Origin: Nevskia ramosa DSM 11499
GTDB lineage: Bacteria > Pseudomonadota > Gammaproteobacteria > Nevskiales > Nevskiaceae
Direction: 5' to 3'
Length of the DNA stretch: 64,000 nucleotides
NCBI RefSeq assembly: GCF_000420645.1
Contig: NZ_ATVI01000001.1
Span: 56,001-120,000 of the forward strand
Shown: piece after piece, positions 27,202-37,399 of the stretch
How the letters are laid out: each line of letters begins with the position of its first letter
Numbering within the stretch: position 1 is the stretch's first letter
Translations under genes and position numbers: made by a program
Notes under the pieces: model-generated
What the model was told of the DNA's origin: nothing
The model's input: the letters and a program-made list of their open reading frames with translations, nothing else
Databases searched by the model: none

Positions 27202-27852
27202 ATGAAGATCCTGCATCTACTCGACTATTGCGGCGTGGCCGTGTTCGCGGTCAGCGGCGCGCTGGCGGCTGGGCGCAAGTCGCTGGATGTGCTCGGTGTC
27301 GTGGTCATCGCGCTGGTCACTGCCACCGGTGGCGGCACCATTCGCGATCTGCTGCTCGATCGTCATCCGGTGTTCTGGATTGCCGATCCGCTCTACGTCG
27401 TGGTGATCATCGTGGCGGCCCTGCTGACCATTCCGTATACCCGTTGGGTACGGCCGCCCACGCAGATCCTGCAAGTCGCCGATGCTTTCGGGCTGGCGTT
27501 CTTCTCGATTGCCGGCGCCCAGGTGGCGCTGAGTGCCGGCCATTCCGGCGTCATCGCGGTGATGATGGCGACGATCACGGCTTCATTCGGCGGCCTGCTG
27601 CGGGACGTGCTGTGCAATGACATCCCGATGATCCTGCGCAAGGGCAACATCTACGCAACCGCGGTGATCGTCGGCGCCAGTCTGTACGTCGCGGCACTCG
27701 AACTGGGCATGGAGCGCGTGCCGGCAACCGTGCTTGGCATGGTCGCGATCGCCGGTTTCCGGCTCGGGGCGATCGTCTGGAACTGGTCGCTGCCGGTCTA
27801 CACCCTGGCGGACGACGAACCGCCGCCGCCCAACCGGAATGACCGGCCATGA
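27202..27852 (+). CDS. TRIC-family (UPF0126) membrane protein
   Basis: A 216-residue membrane protein of about seven helices formed from two repeated halves. The Gly-rich motif [17 protein letters not shown] ends the first half and [16 protein letters not shown] the second, as in YicG/YadS proteins. Structural work on bacterial relatives shows trimeric potassium-permeable channels of TRIC type. The ligand in this organism is not known. It overlaps mtgA by 4 nt. The start ATG is 71 nt after metF. Confidence 0.88.
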   Translation: MKILHLLDYCGVAVFAVSGALAAGRKSLDVLGVVVIALVTATGGGTIRDLLLDRHPVFWIADPLYVVVIIVAALLTIPYTRWVRPPTQILQVADAFGLAFFSIAGAQVALSAGHSGVIAVMMATITASFGGLLRDVLCNDIPMILRKGNIYATAVIVGASLYVAALELGMERVPATVLGMVAIAGFRLGAIVWNWSLPVYTLADDEPPPPNRNDRP

Positions 27853-28535
27853 AGCGCTTCCGACGTCCTCGCCTGCTCATCTGGCAATGGCTGCTGCTGG
27901 CGCCATTCGCGATCGCCGCGTTCGCGGTGCTGCAGGTGCTGATCCTGCGGGTCGTGCCGCCGTTCACCAGCGCGTTCATGATCGCGTCCGATGCGCCCGA
28001 GATTCGTTATGACTGGGTGCCCTGGCAGCGCATCGCGCCGGTCGCCGGGCTGGCGATGGTCGCTGCCGAAGATCAGAAATTCCCGGAGCATTGGGGTTTC
28101 GATTTCGAAGCGATCGACAAGGCGCTGGATCACAACAAGCGCTCGCGGCGCATGCGCGGTGCGTCGACGATCAGCCAGCAGACCGCCAAGAACCTGTTCC
28201 TGTGGTCCGGACGCAGTTACGTCCGCAAGGGGCTGGAAGTCGGCTACACCTTGCTGATCGAAACCTTCTGGCCGAAGCGGCGGGTCCTCGAGATGTATCT
28301 GAACATCGCGCAGTTCGGCCCGGGTGTTTATGGCGTCGAAGCGGCCGCCCAGATTTACTTCCACAAGCCTGCCGCCCGGCTCAGCCGCAGCGAAGCGGCA
28401 CTGCTCGCCGCCGTGCTGCCGAATCCGGTGCGGCTCAGGGTTGATCGGCCGTCAGCCTACGTGCTCGGCCGCGCCAATCAGATCGAAGACCAGATGCAAG
28501 CCCTTGGAAGCGACTATCTGGCCGATCTGCATTGA
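27849..28535 (+). CDS. mtgA: monofunctional peptidoglycan transglycosylase
   Basis: A 228-residue glycosyltransferase 51 enzyme that polymerises lipid II into glycan strands. One N-terminal helix (about 10-38) anchors it in the inner membrane. The catalytic glutamate is in [16 protein letters not shown], with [17 protein letters not shown] and the second conserved Glu in [16 protein letters not shown]. It has no transpeptidase domain. ATGA overlap with the upstream membrane protein gene indicates coupling. A 374-nt intergenic region follows. Confidence 0.95.
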   Translation: MKRFRRPRLLIWQWLLLAPFAIAAFAVLQVLILRVVPPFTSAFMIASDAPEIRYDWVPWQRIAPVAGLAMVAAEDQKFPEHWGFDFEAIDKALDHNKRSRRMRGASTISQQTAKNLFLWSGRSYVRKGLEVGYTLLIETFWPKRRVLEMYLNIAQFGPGVYGVEAAAQIYFHKPAARLSRSEAALLAAVLPNPVRLRVDRPSAYVLGRANQIEDQMQALGSDYLADLH

Positions 28536-28909
28536 TGTGGCGGTGATCTGCACCGATTGAGGGCGGATCTCCGCTTTACTTGAAGAAAGCTGGCTTAAGT
28601 ACTGAAATCTAAGAAGAAGCCCGGTTCGCACACAGCAGCTGTGGATAAGCCTGTGAACAAGGCCGGGGCAGCGCCGCTAAGTAGCGGTCCGCACATGGGT
28701 TTTTGGCCCTGCGCCTAATTTCTGACCAAGTTACTTTGTTTATTTATATCAATGGTTTGCAGTGTTTTTTATGGTTTTTGACAGATTTATGTCGCAATAC
28801 CGGGGCTTTGCGGCATTCGCTGCCTGACGATGTGCATAAGTGCTTAGCAGCAACGTCATGCGATCGATGCTGTCAAGCCTTTTTTGTTTGCCGCTTATAG
28901 ACTGCACGC
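28536..28909. other. 374-nt AT-rich intergenic region with DnaA-box-like sites
   Basis: No gene seen. It holds a perfect DnaA box (TGTGGATAA, 28640-28648), two weaker like-oriented matches (28652-28660, 28831-28839), a small dyad CCGCTA-AG-TAGCGG (28674-28687), and a block of about 90 bases far more A/T-rich than the surroundings (28703-28795), which includes TTGACA at 28778-28783. It must contain the thiD promoter. No TPP riboswitch was recognisable. The nearby gene set and the rRNA direction argue against a replication origin. Confidence 0.5.
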
Positions 28910-29686
28910 ATGGCTTTTTCCCTTCCTCGTGTGCTGTGCCTGTCCGGCCTCGATCCGGTTGGCGGCGCCGGCCTGCAGGCCGACATCGAAACCCTGGCCG
29001 CACACCGCATTCACACGCTGAGTCTGGTTACGGCGCTGACCGTGCAGGACTCCCGCAATGTCCGCCGCGTGGTCGTTACCGACCCGACCCTGCTCGACGA
29101 ACAGCTGAGCGTGCTGCTAGCCGACGCGCGGCCCGACGCGGTCAAGCTCGGCCTGCTCGGCAGCATCGCGCAGCTGCCAGTGATCGTCGCCCATCTCGCA
29201 AGGCTGGCGGTGCCAGTGGTCTGCGATCCAGTGCTGCGGGCCGGCGGCGGCACCGACTTGGTCGCCGACGCGTTTCCGGCCGCGCTTCGCGCGCAGTTGC
29301 TGCCGCTGGTGACGGTGCTGACGCCGAACGCCGCCGAAGCGCGACGCCTAGTGCCAGATGGCGCCGATCTCGCTGACTGCGGCGCGGCACTGGTCACCGA
29401 TGGCTGCATGCGGGTGCTGATCACCGGTGGCGACGAACCCGGCGCATCGGTCGTCAATCACAGTTACGGAAGAGAGATGACGGCACAGCGCTGGCAATGG
29501 CCGCGTCTGCCGGAAACCTTCCACGGTGCCGGCTGCACGCTGGCCAGTGCCATCGCCGCGCGGCTGGCGCTGGGCGATTCCATCGATGACGCGATCGATG
29601 CCGGCCAGCGGTGGACGCAGGCTGCACTGGCACGGGCGATCGCGGTCGGCAGCGGGCGCCGTATCCCGGGCAGACTGCCGGCATGA
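28910..29686 (+). CDS. thiD: hydroxymethylpyrimidine(-phosphate) kinase
   Basis: A 258-residue ribokinase-fold kinase that phosphorylates HMP and HMP-P for thiamine synthesis. Motifs are the N-terminal SGLDPVGGAGLQADI, VKLGLLGS, CDPVLRAGGGTDLV, LTPNAAEA and the anion-hole region TFHGAGCTLASAIAA. The family has SGxDxxGGAG and here all are kept. It starts the rightward run thiD-thiE-hemL and overlaps thiE by 4 nt (ATGA). The AT-rich upstream region should hold its promoter. Confidence 0.93.
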   Translation: MAFSLPRVLCLSGLDPVGGAGLQADIETLAAHRIHTLSLVTALTVQDSRNVRRVVVTDPTLLDEQLSVLLADARPDAVKLGLLGSIAQLPVIVAHLARLAVPVVCDPVLRAGGGTDLVADAFPAALRAQLLPLVTVLTPNAAEARRLVPDGADLADCGAALVTDGCMRVLITGGDEPGASVVNHSYGREMTAQRWQWPRLPETFHGAGCTLASAIAARLALGDSIDDAIDAGQRWTQAALARAIAVGSGRRIPGRLPA

Positions 29687-30324
29687 ACGGCTCCCCACGC
29701 GGCCTGTACGCCGTCACGCCGGATGCGCTGGCCGACAATCCTTCCCGCCTGCTCGCCGCCTGTGCAGCCGCGCTTGTGGGCGGAGCCGTGCTGCTGCAGT
29801 ACCGAGACAAGCGCAGCGCGCCGGCGCGTCGCGAGCAGAACGCCATCGCCCTGCTGGCGCTGTGCCGCGCGCACGGCGGGCGGCTGATCATCAATGACGA
29901 TGCCGCGCTCGCGGCGCGGATCGGCGCCGACGGCGCGCATCTCGGCGCCTCCGATGGTTCGCTGAGCGAAGCCCGCGCGCGGCTCGGCCCGCAAGCGCTG
30001 ATCGGCGCCAGCTGCGGTGACTCGCTGGCCCGTGCCGAAACCGCGATTGTGGCGGGCGCCAGCTATGTCGCCTTCGGCCGCTACTTCGCCTCCAACACCA
30101 AGCCCGACGCGCCGCCGGCTTCGCTGGCCACGCTGACCGCGGCTCGCAGCCGCCTTGTCGTGCCGCTGTGCGCAATCGGCGGCATTACGCCGGATAATGG
30201 CGCGCTGCTGATCACCGCTGGTGCCGACTGGCTGGCCGCCGTCGACGGCCTGTTCGGCGATGGCGAACCGGCCGGCATCGAAAGCCGCGCCCGCGCCTAT
30301 TGCGCGCTGTTCGTCGCCTCCTGA
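29683..30324 (+). CDS. thiE: thiamine-phosphate synthase
   Basis: A 213-residue TIM-barrel enzyme joining HMP-PP and the thiazole phosphate. Motifs are [65 protein letters not shown] and [10 protein letters not shown], matching the pyrophosphate- and thiazole-binding loops. The ATG at 29683 overlaps the thiD stop; the longer in-frame ORF begins inside thiD. hemL follows after 28 nt. Confidence 0.93.
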   Translation: MNGSPRGLYAVTPDALADNPSRLLAACAAALVGGAVLLQYRDKRSAPARREQNAIALLALCRAHGGRLIINDDAALAARIGADGAHLGASDGSLSEARARLGPQALIGASCGDSLARAETAIVAGASYVAFGRYFASNTKPDAPPASLATLTAARSRLVVPLCAIGGITPDNGALLITAGADWLAAVDGLFGDGEPAGIESRARAYCALFVAS

Positions 30325-30352
30325 TTCGAAGAACCCTGGAAACTGCCGTCCC

Positions 30353-31654
30353 ATGTCCACAAGCGAATCCCGTTCCGACCAGCTGTTCAGCCGCGCCCAG
30401 GCCTCGATCCCCGGCGGCGTCAATTCCCCGGTGCGCGCCTTCCGCGCTGTCGGTGGCACGCCCCGCTTCATCGCCTCCGCCGATGGCGCAACGATCACCG
30501 ATGCCGACGGCAAGACCTATGTCGACTACATCGGCAGCTGGGGGCCGATGATCCTCGGCCATCAGCACCCGGCGGTGCGCGACGCGATCATCAGGCAGGC
30601 GCAGATTGGTGTGTCCTACGGCGCGCCGACCGAAGCCGAGATCGCCATGGCCGAACTGCTCTGCGCCCGCGTGCCGGGGCTCGAACAGGTACGCCTGTGT
30701 TCGAGCGGCACCGAAGCGACGATGAGCGCGCTGCGCCTGGCCCGCGGCTATACCGGTCGCGACATGATCCTGAAGTTCGAAGGCTGCTACCACGGCCATT
30801 CGGACTCGCTCTTGGTCAAGGCCGGCTCCGGCGCACTGACCTTCGGCGTGCCGACCTCGCCGGGCGTGCCGGCCGATTTCGCCAAGTACACCTTGACGGC
30901 CGATTACAACGATCTGGCCTCCGTCGAGGCTCTGTTCAAGGCCAATGCCGGCAAGATCGCCTGCGTGATCGTCGAGCCGGTGGCGGGCAACATGAACTGC
31001 ATCCTGCCGAAGCCGGGCTTTCTCGAAGGGCTGCAGACGCTGTGCAAGGCCGATGGTGCGCTGCTGATCTTCGACGAAGTGATGACCGGCTTCCGCGTCG
31101 GCCCGAAGGGCGCGGCCGGCGTCTACGGCATCACGCCGGACATGGTCACCCTGGGCAAGATCATCGGTGGCGGCCTGCCGGTCGGCGCCTTCGGCGGCCG
31201 CCGCGACATCATGCAGAAGCTGTCTCCGGCCGGCCCGGTCTACCAGGCCGGTACCTTGTCCGGAAATCCGCTGGCGATGGCTGCCGGCATCGCACTGCTG
31301 ACCGCACTCGATGACGCCGCGATCTACACGCATCTGGAAGCGACGACTGCCGCGCTGCTCGCCGGCCTCGATGCCGAAGCGAAGGCCGCCGGCATCCCGT
31401 TCACGACGGTGCAGCTCGGCTCGATGTTCGGGCTGTTCTTCACCGACAAGCCGGCGATCACCAGCTTCGCCGAAGTCACGGCCTGCAATCTCGAACACTT
31501 CAAGCGCTTCTTCCACGCCATGCTCGAGCGCGGCATTTATCTGGCGCCCTCAGCCTACGAGGCCGGCTTCGTCTCGGCCGCGCACGGCCCGCGCGAGGTC
31601 GAGCTGACGATTGCAGCGGCGCGGGAAGCCTTTGCGGAGCTGAAAGCGGCATGA
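30353..31654 (+). CDS. hemL: glutamate-1-semialdehyde 2,1-aminomutase
   Basis: A 433-residue PLP enzyme forming 5-aminolevulinate in C5 heme synthesis. Landmarks are the N-terminal [28 protein letters not shown] (cofactor phosphate site), [18 protein letters not shown] (in parts), [10 protein letters not shown] and the Schiff-base lysine in [17 protein letters not shown]. The ATG at 30353 gives the family N-terminus. It overlaps ftsY by 4 nt. Heme supply fits the neighbouring oxidase and heme A genes, but the order here is likely conserved rather than dedicated. Confidence 0.96.
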   Translation: MSTSESRSDQLFSRAQASIPGGVNSPVRAFRAVGGTPRFIASADGATITDADGKTYVDYIGSWGPMILGHQHPAVRDAIIRQAQIGVSYGAPTEAEIAMAELLCARVPGLEQVRLCSSGTEATMSALRLARGYTGRDMILKFEGCYHGHSDSLLVKAGSGALTFGVPTSPGVPADFAKYTLTADYNDLASVEALFKANAGKIACVIVEPVAGNMNCILPKPGFLEGLQTLCKADGALLIFDEVMTGFRVGPKGAAGVYGITPDMVTLGKIIGGGLPVGAFGGRRDIMQKLSPAGPVYQAGTLSGNPLAMAAGIALLTALDDAAIYTHLEATTAALLAGLDAEAKAAGIPFTTVQLGSMFGLFFTDKPAITSFAEVTACNLEHFKRFFHAMLERGIYLAPSAYEAGFVSAAHGPREVELTIAAAREAFAELKAA

Positions 31655-32598
31655 GCGACAACGCCGGCTTCGTCGCCAAGCTACGGAAGAAGATCAACAA
31701 GGGCGATTCCTGGCTGACCTATGACCTCGGCCGCCTGTTCACCGATGAAAAGCTCAACGACGATGCCATCGAGATCATCGAAGAGCGCCTGCTGATCGCC
31801 GATGCCGGCGTCGAGGCCACCACCCAGCTCTGCGATACGTTACGCAACGAGGTGATGGCTGGCCGGATCAAGACCGAGGCGCAGCTGCGCAAGGAACTGA
31901 AGAAAGCGCTGCTCGCCATCATCGGGCCCTGCGCCAAGCCGCTGCTGGTGCCGAGCTACATCAAGCCTTATGTGATCTTCGTCGCCGGCATCAACGGCGC
32001 CGGCAAGACCACGACGATCGGCAAGATGGCCGCGAAGATGAAAAAGGAAGGCAAGAGCGTGCTGCTGGCCGCTGGCGATACCTTCCGCGCGGCAGCGGTC
32101 GAGCAGCTGACCACCTGGTCCGAGCGCGCTGGCGTGCCGATTCTTTCTCAAGGCGCCGGCGCCGATTCGGCCTCGGTGATCTTCGACGCGGTGCAGGCCG
32201 CGAAAGCGCGCGGCATCGACGTGGTGATCGCCGATACCGCCGGCCGTCTGCATACCCAGAGCCATCTGATGGACGAACTGCGCAAGATTCGCCGCGTCGT
32301 CCAGAAGCTCGATGCCTATGCGCCGCACGAGGTGATGCTGGTGGTCGATGGCACCGCCGGCGGCAATGCGCTGAACCAGGCCGTGCAATTCCACGAAGCG
32401 ATCGGCCTGACCGGCCTGACCATCACCAAGCTCGATGGCACCGCGAAAGGCGGCGTGCTGCTGGCGATCGCCAAGCGGCTGGCGCTGCCGGTGCGCTATG
32501 TCGGTCTCGGCGAAGCGATCGACGATCTCGACGTGTTCGACGCCGAGGCCTATGCCGAAGCGCTGGTCGGCGGCGCGGCACTGGGAGAGCCACGGTGA
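31651..32598 (+). CDS. ftsY: signal recognition particle receptor FtsY
   Basis: A 315-residue SRP GTPase that delivers ribosomes translating membrane proteins to the translocon. The G1 motif is [16 protein letters not shown]3 is [14 protein letters not shown]4 is [10 protein letters not shown], and the ending [21 protein letters not shown] is characteristic. The acidic N-terminal A domain of E. coli FtsY is absent: the protein starts directly with the N domain, as in many short FtsY proteins. It overlaps hemL and ftsE (ATGA, GTGA), forming hemL-ftsY-ftsE-ftsX. Confidence 0.96.
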   Translation: MSDNAGFVAKLRKKINKGDSWLTYDLGRLFTDEKLNDDAIEIIEERLLIADAGVEATTQLCDTLRNEVMAGRIKTEAQLRKELKKALLAIIGPCAKPLLVPSYIKPYVIFVAGINGAGKTTTIGKMAAKMKKEGKSVLLAAGDTFRAAAVEQLTTWSERAGVPILSQGAGADSASVIFDAVQAAKARGIDVVIADTAGRLHTQSHLMDELRKIRRVVQKLDAYAPHEVMLVVDGTAGGNALNQAVQFHEAIGLTGLTITKLDGTAKGGVLLAIAKRLALPVRYVGLGEAIDDLDVFDAEAYAEALVGGAALGEPR

Positions 32599-33317
32599 GC
32601 AACGACGCGCTGATCCGCTTCACCGGCGTCAGCCATCACTATGGCGACAGCAGCCGGGAAATTCTCAGCAACGCCAACTTCGCACTGGCGCGTGGCGAAA
32701 TGGCCTTCCTGACCGGCCCGAGCGGCGCCGGCAAGTCGACGATGCTGAAGCTGATCGCCCGTCTGGCCCGGCCGACGCTCGGAGAGATCATCGTCGATGG
32801 CCAGCGACTGTCGGCGCTGCGCCCGAGCGAAGTGCCGGCCTATCGGCGGCAGTTCGGCATGATCTTCCAGAACTTCAATCTGCTGCCCGATCGCACGGTG
32901 TTCGACAACGTGGCGATGCCGCTGATCATCCGCGGCCACAGTGGCGATGACATCGCCCGGCGCGTGCGGGCGGCGCTCGATGCGGTGGGCCTCCGCGGCA
33001 AGGAACGCCACTGGCCGCAGACTTTGTCCGGCGGCGAGCAGCAGAGAGTCGGCATCGCCCGTGCGGTGGTCGCCAAGCCGCGGTTGCTGATCGCCGACGA
33101 ACCGACCGGCAACCTCGATCCGGAAATGGCGCAGGAAGTGATGCAGCTGTTCAACCGCTTCAATGAAGTCGGCGTCAGCGTGCTGGTCGCCACCCATGCG
33201 CTGGGCCTGATCTCGCGGCTGCCGCATCGCATCCTGCGACTGGAAAAAGGCCTGCTGACCCAGGTCAAGGCCAGCGAATTCGACTACGCCGATGACGCCG
33301 AGGAGCAGGACGCATGA
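32595..33317 (+). CDS. ftsE: cell division ATP-binding protein FtsE
   Basis: A 240-residue ABC ATPase that with FtsX controls peptidoglycan hydrolases at the septum. Walker A is GPSGAGKST, the signature is LSGGEQQRVGIARA, Walker B is LLIADEPTGNLD and the H-loop is in VLVATHALGLI. It starts with GTG overlapping the ftsY stop. The first strand (FTGVSHHYGD) and the length of about 220-240 match FtsE rather than LolD. An ATGA overlap joins it to ftsX. Confidence 0.95.
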   Translation: MSNDALIRFTGVSHHYGDSSREILSNANFALARGEMAFLTGPSGAGKSTMLKLIARLARPTLGEIIVDGQRLSALRPSEVPAYRRQFGMIFQNFNLLPDRTVFDNVAMPLIIRGHSGDDIARRVRAALDAVGLRGKERHWPQTLSGGEQQRVGIARAVVAKPRLLIADEPTGNLDPEMAQEVMQLFNRFNEVGVSVLVATHALGLISRLPHRILRLEKGLLTQVKASEFDYADDAEEQDA

Positions 33318-34264
33318 GCAATGCACGGCGAGTCGGCAACACTCCGAGCGGCTTCTCGCGCTGGCTGCTCGAGCACACGCGGGCGATCGCCGCGACCCTG
33401 GATCAGCTGAAGCGGCGGCCGTTCGGCACCTTGCTGACCGCATTCGTGATCGGCGTGACCCTGGCGCTGCCGGCCGGCCTGTATTCGGTGCTCGGCAGCC
33501 TCGATGCGGCTTCCAGCGGCCTCAAAGGTTCGCTGCGCGCCTCATTGTTCCTGCGCGACAACCTCGACGACAACGCCGGCCGCGCGCTGGCCGCCACGCT
33601 CGCCAAGCGTCCCGGCGTCGCCGAAGCCCGCTACATCTCGCGCGATCAGGCACTGGCCGAGTTCAAGGCCCACTCCGGTTTCGGCGAAGCGCTGGACATC
33701 CTCGACAGCAATCCGCTGCCGGCGGTGATCGTCGTTACCCCGGACAGCAAGGCGCCGAAGGCGCAGGCCTCGGCGATGCTCGACGAGATGACCAAGCTGC
33801 CGGAAGTCGAAAGCGCGCGGCTGGATCGCGAGTGGCTGGAGCGGCTGTACGCGATTCTCGCCATCGTCGAACGCCTGGTGCTGCTGATCGCCGGGGCGCT
33901 GGCGATCGCCGTGCTGGCGGTGGTCGCCAACACCATCCGGCTCGATATCTCGGCCAGACGCGAGGAAATCGTCGTGCTCAAGGTGATCGGCGCCTCGAAT
34001 GGCTTCATTCGCCGGCCATTCCTTTATACCGGCCTGTGGTACGGCCTGACCGGCGCGCTGCTGGCCTGCCTGATGGTGATTGGCGCGCAAGTTGCCTTGT
34101 CAGAACCAGCGGCGAATCTGGCCGGCCTGTACGGGGTAGGCGCGGGCTTCGGTGCGCTGGCGGCCGACACGGTATTCGCCATGTTCGCCACCGGTGCCGC
34201 TTTGGGCTGGCTGGCAGCCTTTTGGACGGTGGGTCGCCACCTCGGTGGCATCGAGCCGGATTGA
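33314..34264 (+). CDS. ftsX: cell division protein FtsX
   Basis: A 316-residue membrane partner of FtsE. A basic cytoplasmic N-terminus (to about 30) precedes helix 1 (LLTAFVIGVTLALPAGLYSV), then a periplasmic loop of about 110 residues (SLFLRDNLDDN, EARYISRDQALAEFKAHSGF) that in relatives contacts hydrolase activators, and three C-terminal helices including VVANTIRLDI...EIVVLKVIGAS. The topology and motifs are standard. The transcript may end before the CIRCE-controlled rpoH, though no obvious terminator is seen in the 133-nt gap. Confidence 0.94.
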   Translation: MSNARRVGNTPSGFSRWLLEHTRAIAATLDQLKRRPFGTLLTAFVIGVTLALPAGLYSVLGSLDAASSGLKGSLRASLFLRDNLDDNAGRALAATLAKRPGVAEARYISRDQALAEFKAHSGFGEALDILDSNPLPAVIVVTPDSKAPKAQASAMLDEMTKLPEVESARLDREWLERLYAILAIVERLVLLIAGALAIAVLAVVANTIRLDISARREEIVVLKVIGASNGFIRRPFLYTGLWYGLTGALLACLMVIGAQVALSEPAANLAGLYGVGAGFGALAADTVFAMFATGAALGWLAAFWTVGRHLGGIEPD

Positions 34265-34348
34265 ACCTCGACGCCAGTCCGCAGGTCTATGCTGCTCGAT
34301 GCTTTGAGGCTATCGAACTTCGAATTTTGTGGTGAACTTCTTTTGGTC

Positions 34349-34375
34349 TTAGCACTCCAATTTCGCGAGTGCTAA
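34349..34375. promoter_or_regulatory. CIRCE element (HrcA operator) upstream of rpoH
   Basis: Perfect CIRCE: TTAGCACTC (34349-34357), nine-base spacer, GAGTGCTAA (34367-34375). A TAATAT hexamer at 34373-34378 overlaps the right arm and could be the -10 box, so HrcA binding would block the promoter. It lies 26 nt before the rpoH start. HrcA itself is not encoded in the window. Confidence 0.95.
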
Positions 34376-34400
34376 TATTTTGCGAAACACGGGGACCATG

Positions 34401-35279
<879 letters not shown>

Positions 35280-35296
35280 TCATCGGCTCCGATACG

Positions 35297-35325
35297 CAAA
35301 AGCCCGGCAATGCCGGGCTTTTTTG
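35297..35325. terminator. bidirectional intrinsic terminator (rpoH / ctaB)
   Basis: AGCCCGGC (35301-35308) pairs with GCCGGGCT (35312-35319), followed by TTTTTT, with AAAA before the stem. It ends rpoH and, on the other strand, ctaB. Confidence 0.92.
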
Positions 35326-35343
35326 TGGATGCCGACCTCCCGC

Positions 35344-36273
35344 TCAGATCAGGTAATGATCGACCAGCAGCGCCGTGAAAATGCCCATCAGATAGACGAT
35401 CGAGTATCCGAAGGTCTTCATGTTCAGGCCCTTGCGCGGCGCAAACTTGATCTGGAAAGCCAGCTGCAGGAAGCGGCCGCCCAGCCCGAGCGCGGCCACC
35501 AGGTACAGCCAGCCGCTCATGCCGACCGCGAACGGCATGATGGTCACGGCGATCAACAGGAAGGTGTAAAGCAGCACCTGGGTCGCGGTGTAGTCCACGC
35601 CGTGGGTGACCGGCAGCATCGGCACGCCGACCTTGGCGTATTCCTCGCGGCGCTCAATCGCCAGCACCCAGAAGTGCGGTGGCGTCCAGATGAAGATGAT
35701 CAGGAACAGGATCAGCGCATGCGGATCGACCGTACCAGTGACCGCCGCCCAGCCGAGCACTGGCGGTGCCGCACCGGAAGCGCCGCCGATGACGATGTTC
35801 TGCGGCGTCGCCCGCTTCAGGAACAGTGTGTAGACGCCGGCATAGCCAACCAGCGTGAGCTGCGTCAGCACGGCGGTCAGCGGGTTGACCAGGAACCACA
35901 GCACGATGAAGCCGGCGAGACCGAGAAAGGTCGCGAAGGCGATCGACTCGGTCAGGCTCAAGGTGCCGGTGACCAGCGGCCGGCCGCAGGTGCGCGCCAT
36001 GCGGGCGTCGATTTCACGATCGATGATCTGATTGACCGCCGCCGCAGAAGCCGCCTGCAGCGAGATGCCCAGCGTGCCCCAGATCAGCGCCGCGAACGGC
36101 GGCAAGCCGGGCACGGCGAGGAACATGCCGACGATTGCGGTGAACACGATCAGCATCACTACGCGCGGCTTGCACAGCTCGTAGTACTCGCGGCTGCGCG
36201 ACACCGGTGCGGCAGCGACCGCATCGGCACCAGGCACGGCCTGGGCTTTCAGCGAGGAGGGGGGTCTGCTCAT
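35344..36273 (-). CDS. ctaB: protoheme IX farnesyltransferase (heme O synthase)
   Basis: A 309-residue UbiA-superfamily membrane enzyme with about nine helices that adds a farnesyl group to heme B. The first Asp-rich motif is in NQIIDREIDARMARTCGRPL and the second part in GVPMLPVTHGVDYTATQ. The region KPRVVMLIVFTAIVGMFLAVPG forms the first helix. It overlaps ctaA by 4 nt and follows it in the heme A pathway supplying the cytochrome oxidase encoded upstream. Confidence 0.96.
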   Translation of the reverse strand: MSRPPSSLKAQAVPGADAVAAAPVSRSREYYELCKPRVVMLIVFTAIVGMFLAVPGLPPFAALIWGTLGISLQAASAAAVNQIIDREIDARMARTCGRPLVTGTLSLTESIAFATFLGLAGFIVLWFLVNPLTAVLTQLTLVGYAGVYTLFLKRATPQNIVIGGASGAAPPVLGWAAVTGTVDPHALILFLIIFIWTPPHFWVLAIERREEYAKVGVPMLPVTHGVDYTATQVLLYTFLLIAVTIMPFAVGMSGWLYLVAALGLGGRFLQLAFQIKFAPRKGLNMKTFGYSIVYLMGIFTALLVDHYLI

Positions 36274-37325
36274 GATCGTTCGGCTCGGGACTCAAGGTCT
36301 GCGCTGGACGAGGCGGGGCACCGTGCCAGACCTCCCTGCCAAACCGCATGATTCAATGCCAGCACCGCCAGCAGCAGCAGCGCCGCACCGGCGTTGTGGG
36401 CGTCAGCCAGCCATAGCGGCAGTTGCAGGTGGATCAGCCCGACACCGATGAGCACCTGCAGCGCCAGCGCGCCCAGCAGCGCCAGCGCGAGCTGTCGGTA
36501 GAGCGCCCGCTTCAGGCTCAGCAAATAGGCAGCGATACCGATCAGCACCAGACTCAATACCAGTGCCCCGTAGCGATGGACGATGTGGATCGTCGCACGG
36601 GCTGCGACATCGAGAATGCCGCCTTCGTAATCGATGCCCAAGCCGTGCCACAGCTTGAAGGCCACGCCGAGCTCGCCCTTCGGCGCGAAGCTGCCGTGAC
36701 AGGCCGGGAAGTCCGGACAGGCCAGCGCGGCGTAGTTGGTGCTGGTCCAGCCGCCGAGAAAGATCTGACCGCAGAGCAGCAGCAGCGCGGCGATCGACAG
36801 CGGCTTCAGCAAGGCAGCACGCAGCGGCGCGGCTTGCGGTTGATCGGATGGCGCCCGCGTCCCCAGCCACATCCAGAACACCAGCGACAAGGTCGTCAAA
36901 CCCAGCAGCAGATGGGTGGTGACGATGATCGGCTTCACCTTCAAAGTAACCGTCAACGCCCCGAAGACGATCTGCACCAGCACCACGCCGATGGTAGCCG
37001 TCGCCAGACCACGCGGCAGACGGTGGCTGCGATCACGCCAAGCGAGCGCGGCCAGCGCTCCGATCAGCAAGCCGACGATGCCGGCGAGATAGCGATGGAC
37101 CATCTCCTTCCAGGCTTTCGGCGCCTGTACAGGCCGTTCCGGATACGCGGCTTCGGCGGCGGCGACCTCATGCGCGGCATCCGGCACGCCGATGTGGCCA
37201 TAGCAGCCGGGCCAGTCCGGGCAGCCCAAACCTGCGTGCGACAGGCGCACGTAAGCACCGAGCACGATCAGGCAGAAGGTGAGAACCAGGGTCAGCAGGT
37301 TCAGGCGGTTGAAGGTCTGGAGCAT
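36270..37325 (-). CDS. ctaA: heme A synthase
   Basis: A 351-residue membrane protein of eight helices that oxidises heme O to heme A. The N-terminal half has GAYVRLSHAGLGCPDWPGCYGH with a cysteine pair, and the equivalent second-half region has STNYAALACPDFPACHG. Heme-ligand histidines are in EMVHRYLAG, TTHLLLGL, IHIVHRYGAL and DAHNAGAA. The tandem two-half design is the CtaA/Cox15 fold. The ATG at 37325 gives the family N-terminus. It lies 74 nt after the SCO-like gene and overlaps ctaB. Confidence 0.95.
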   Translation of the reverse strand: MLQTFNRLNLLTLVLTFCLIVLGAYVRLSHAGLGCPDWPGCYGHIGVPDAAHEVAAAEAAYPERPVQAPKAWKEMVHRYLAGIVGLLIGALAALAWRDRSHRLPRGLATATIGVVLVQIVFGALTVTLKVKPIIVTTHLLLGLTTLSLVFWMWLGTRAPSDQPQAAPLRAALLKPLSIAALLLLCGQIFLGGWTSTNYAALACPDFPACHGSFAPKGELGVAFKLWHGLGIDYEGGILDVAARATIHIVHRYGALVLSLVLIGIAAYLLSLKRALYRQLALALLGALALQVLIGVGLIHLQLPLWLADAHNAGAALLLLAVLALNHAVWQGGLARCPASSSADLESRAERS

Positions 37326-37399
37326 GGGGTGTCGTGTTTCGAGCCGCGCATTTTACTACTGTGATGGTGCGGCGACTTCGCCGCCCTCTGGGTCACGAT

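Noticed and set aside
28536..28909. Replication origin
   Set aside because: A perfect DnaA box and AT-rich DNA are present, but there is no dnaA, dnaN, rpmH or gidA nearby, and the leftward rRNA operon implies the origin lies beyond the right edge.
28536..28909. TPP riboswitch upstream of thiD
   Set aside because: The conserved CUGAGA and ACCUGAUC elements could not be found in this region.
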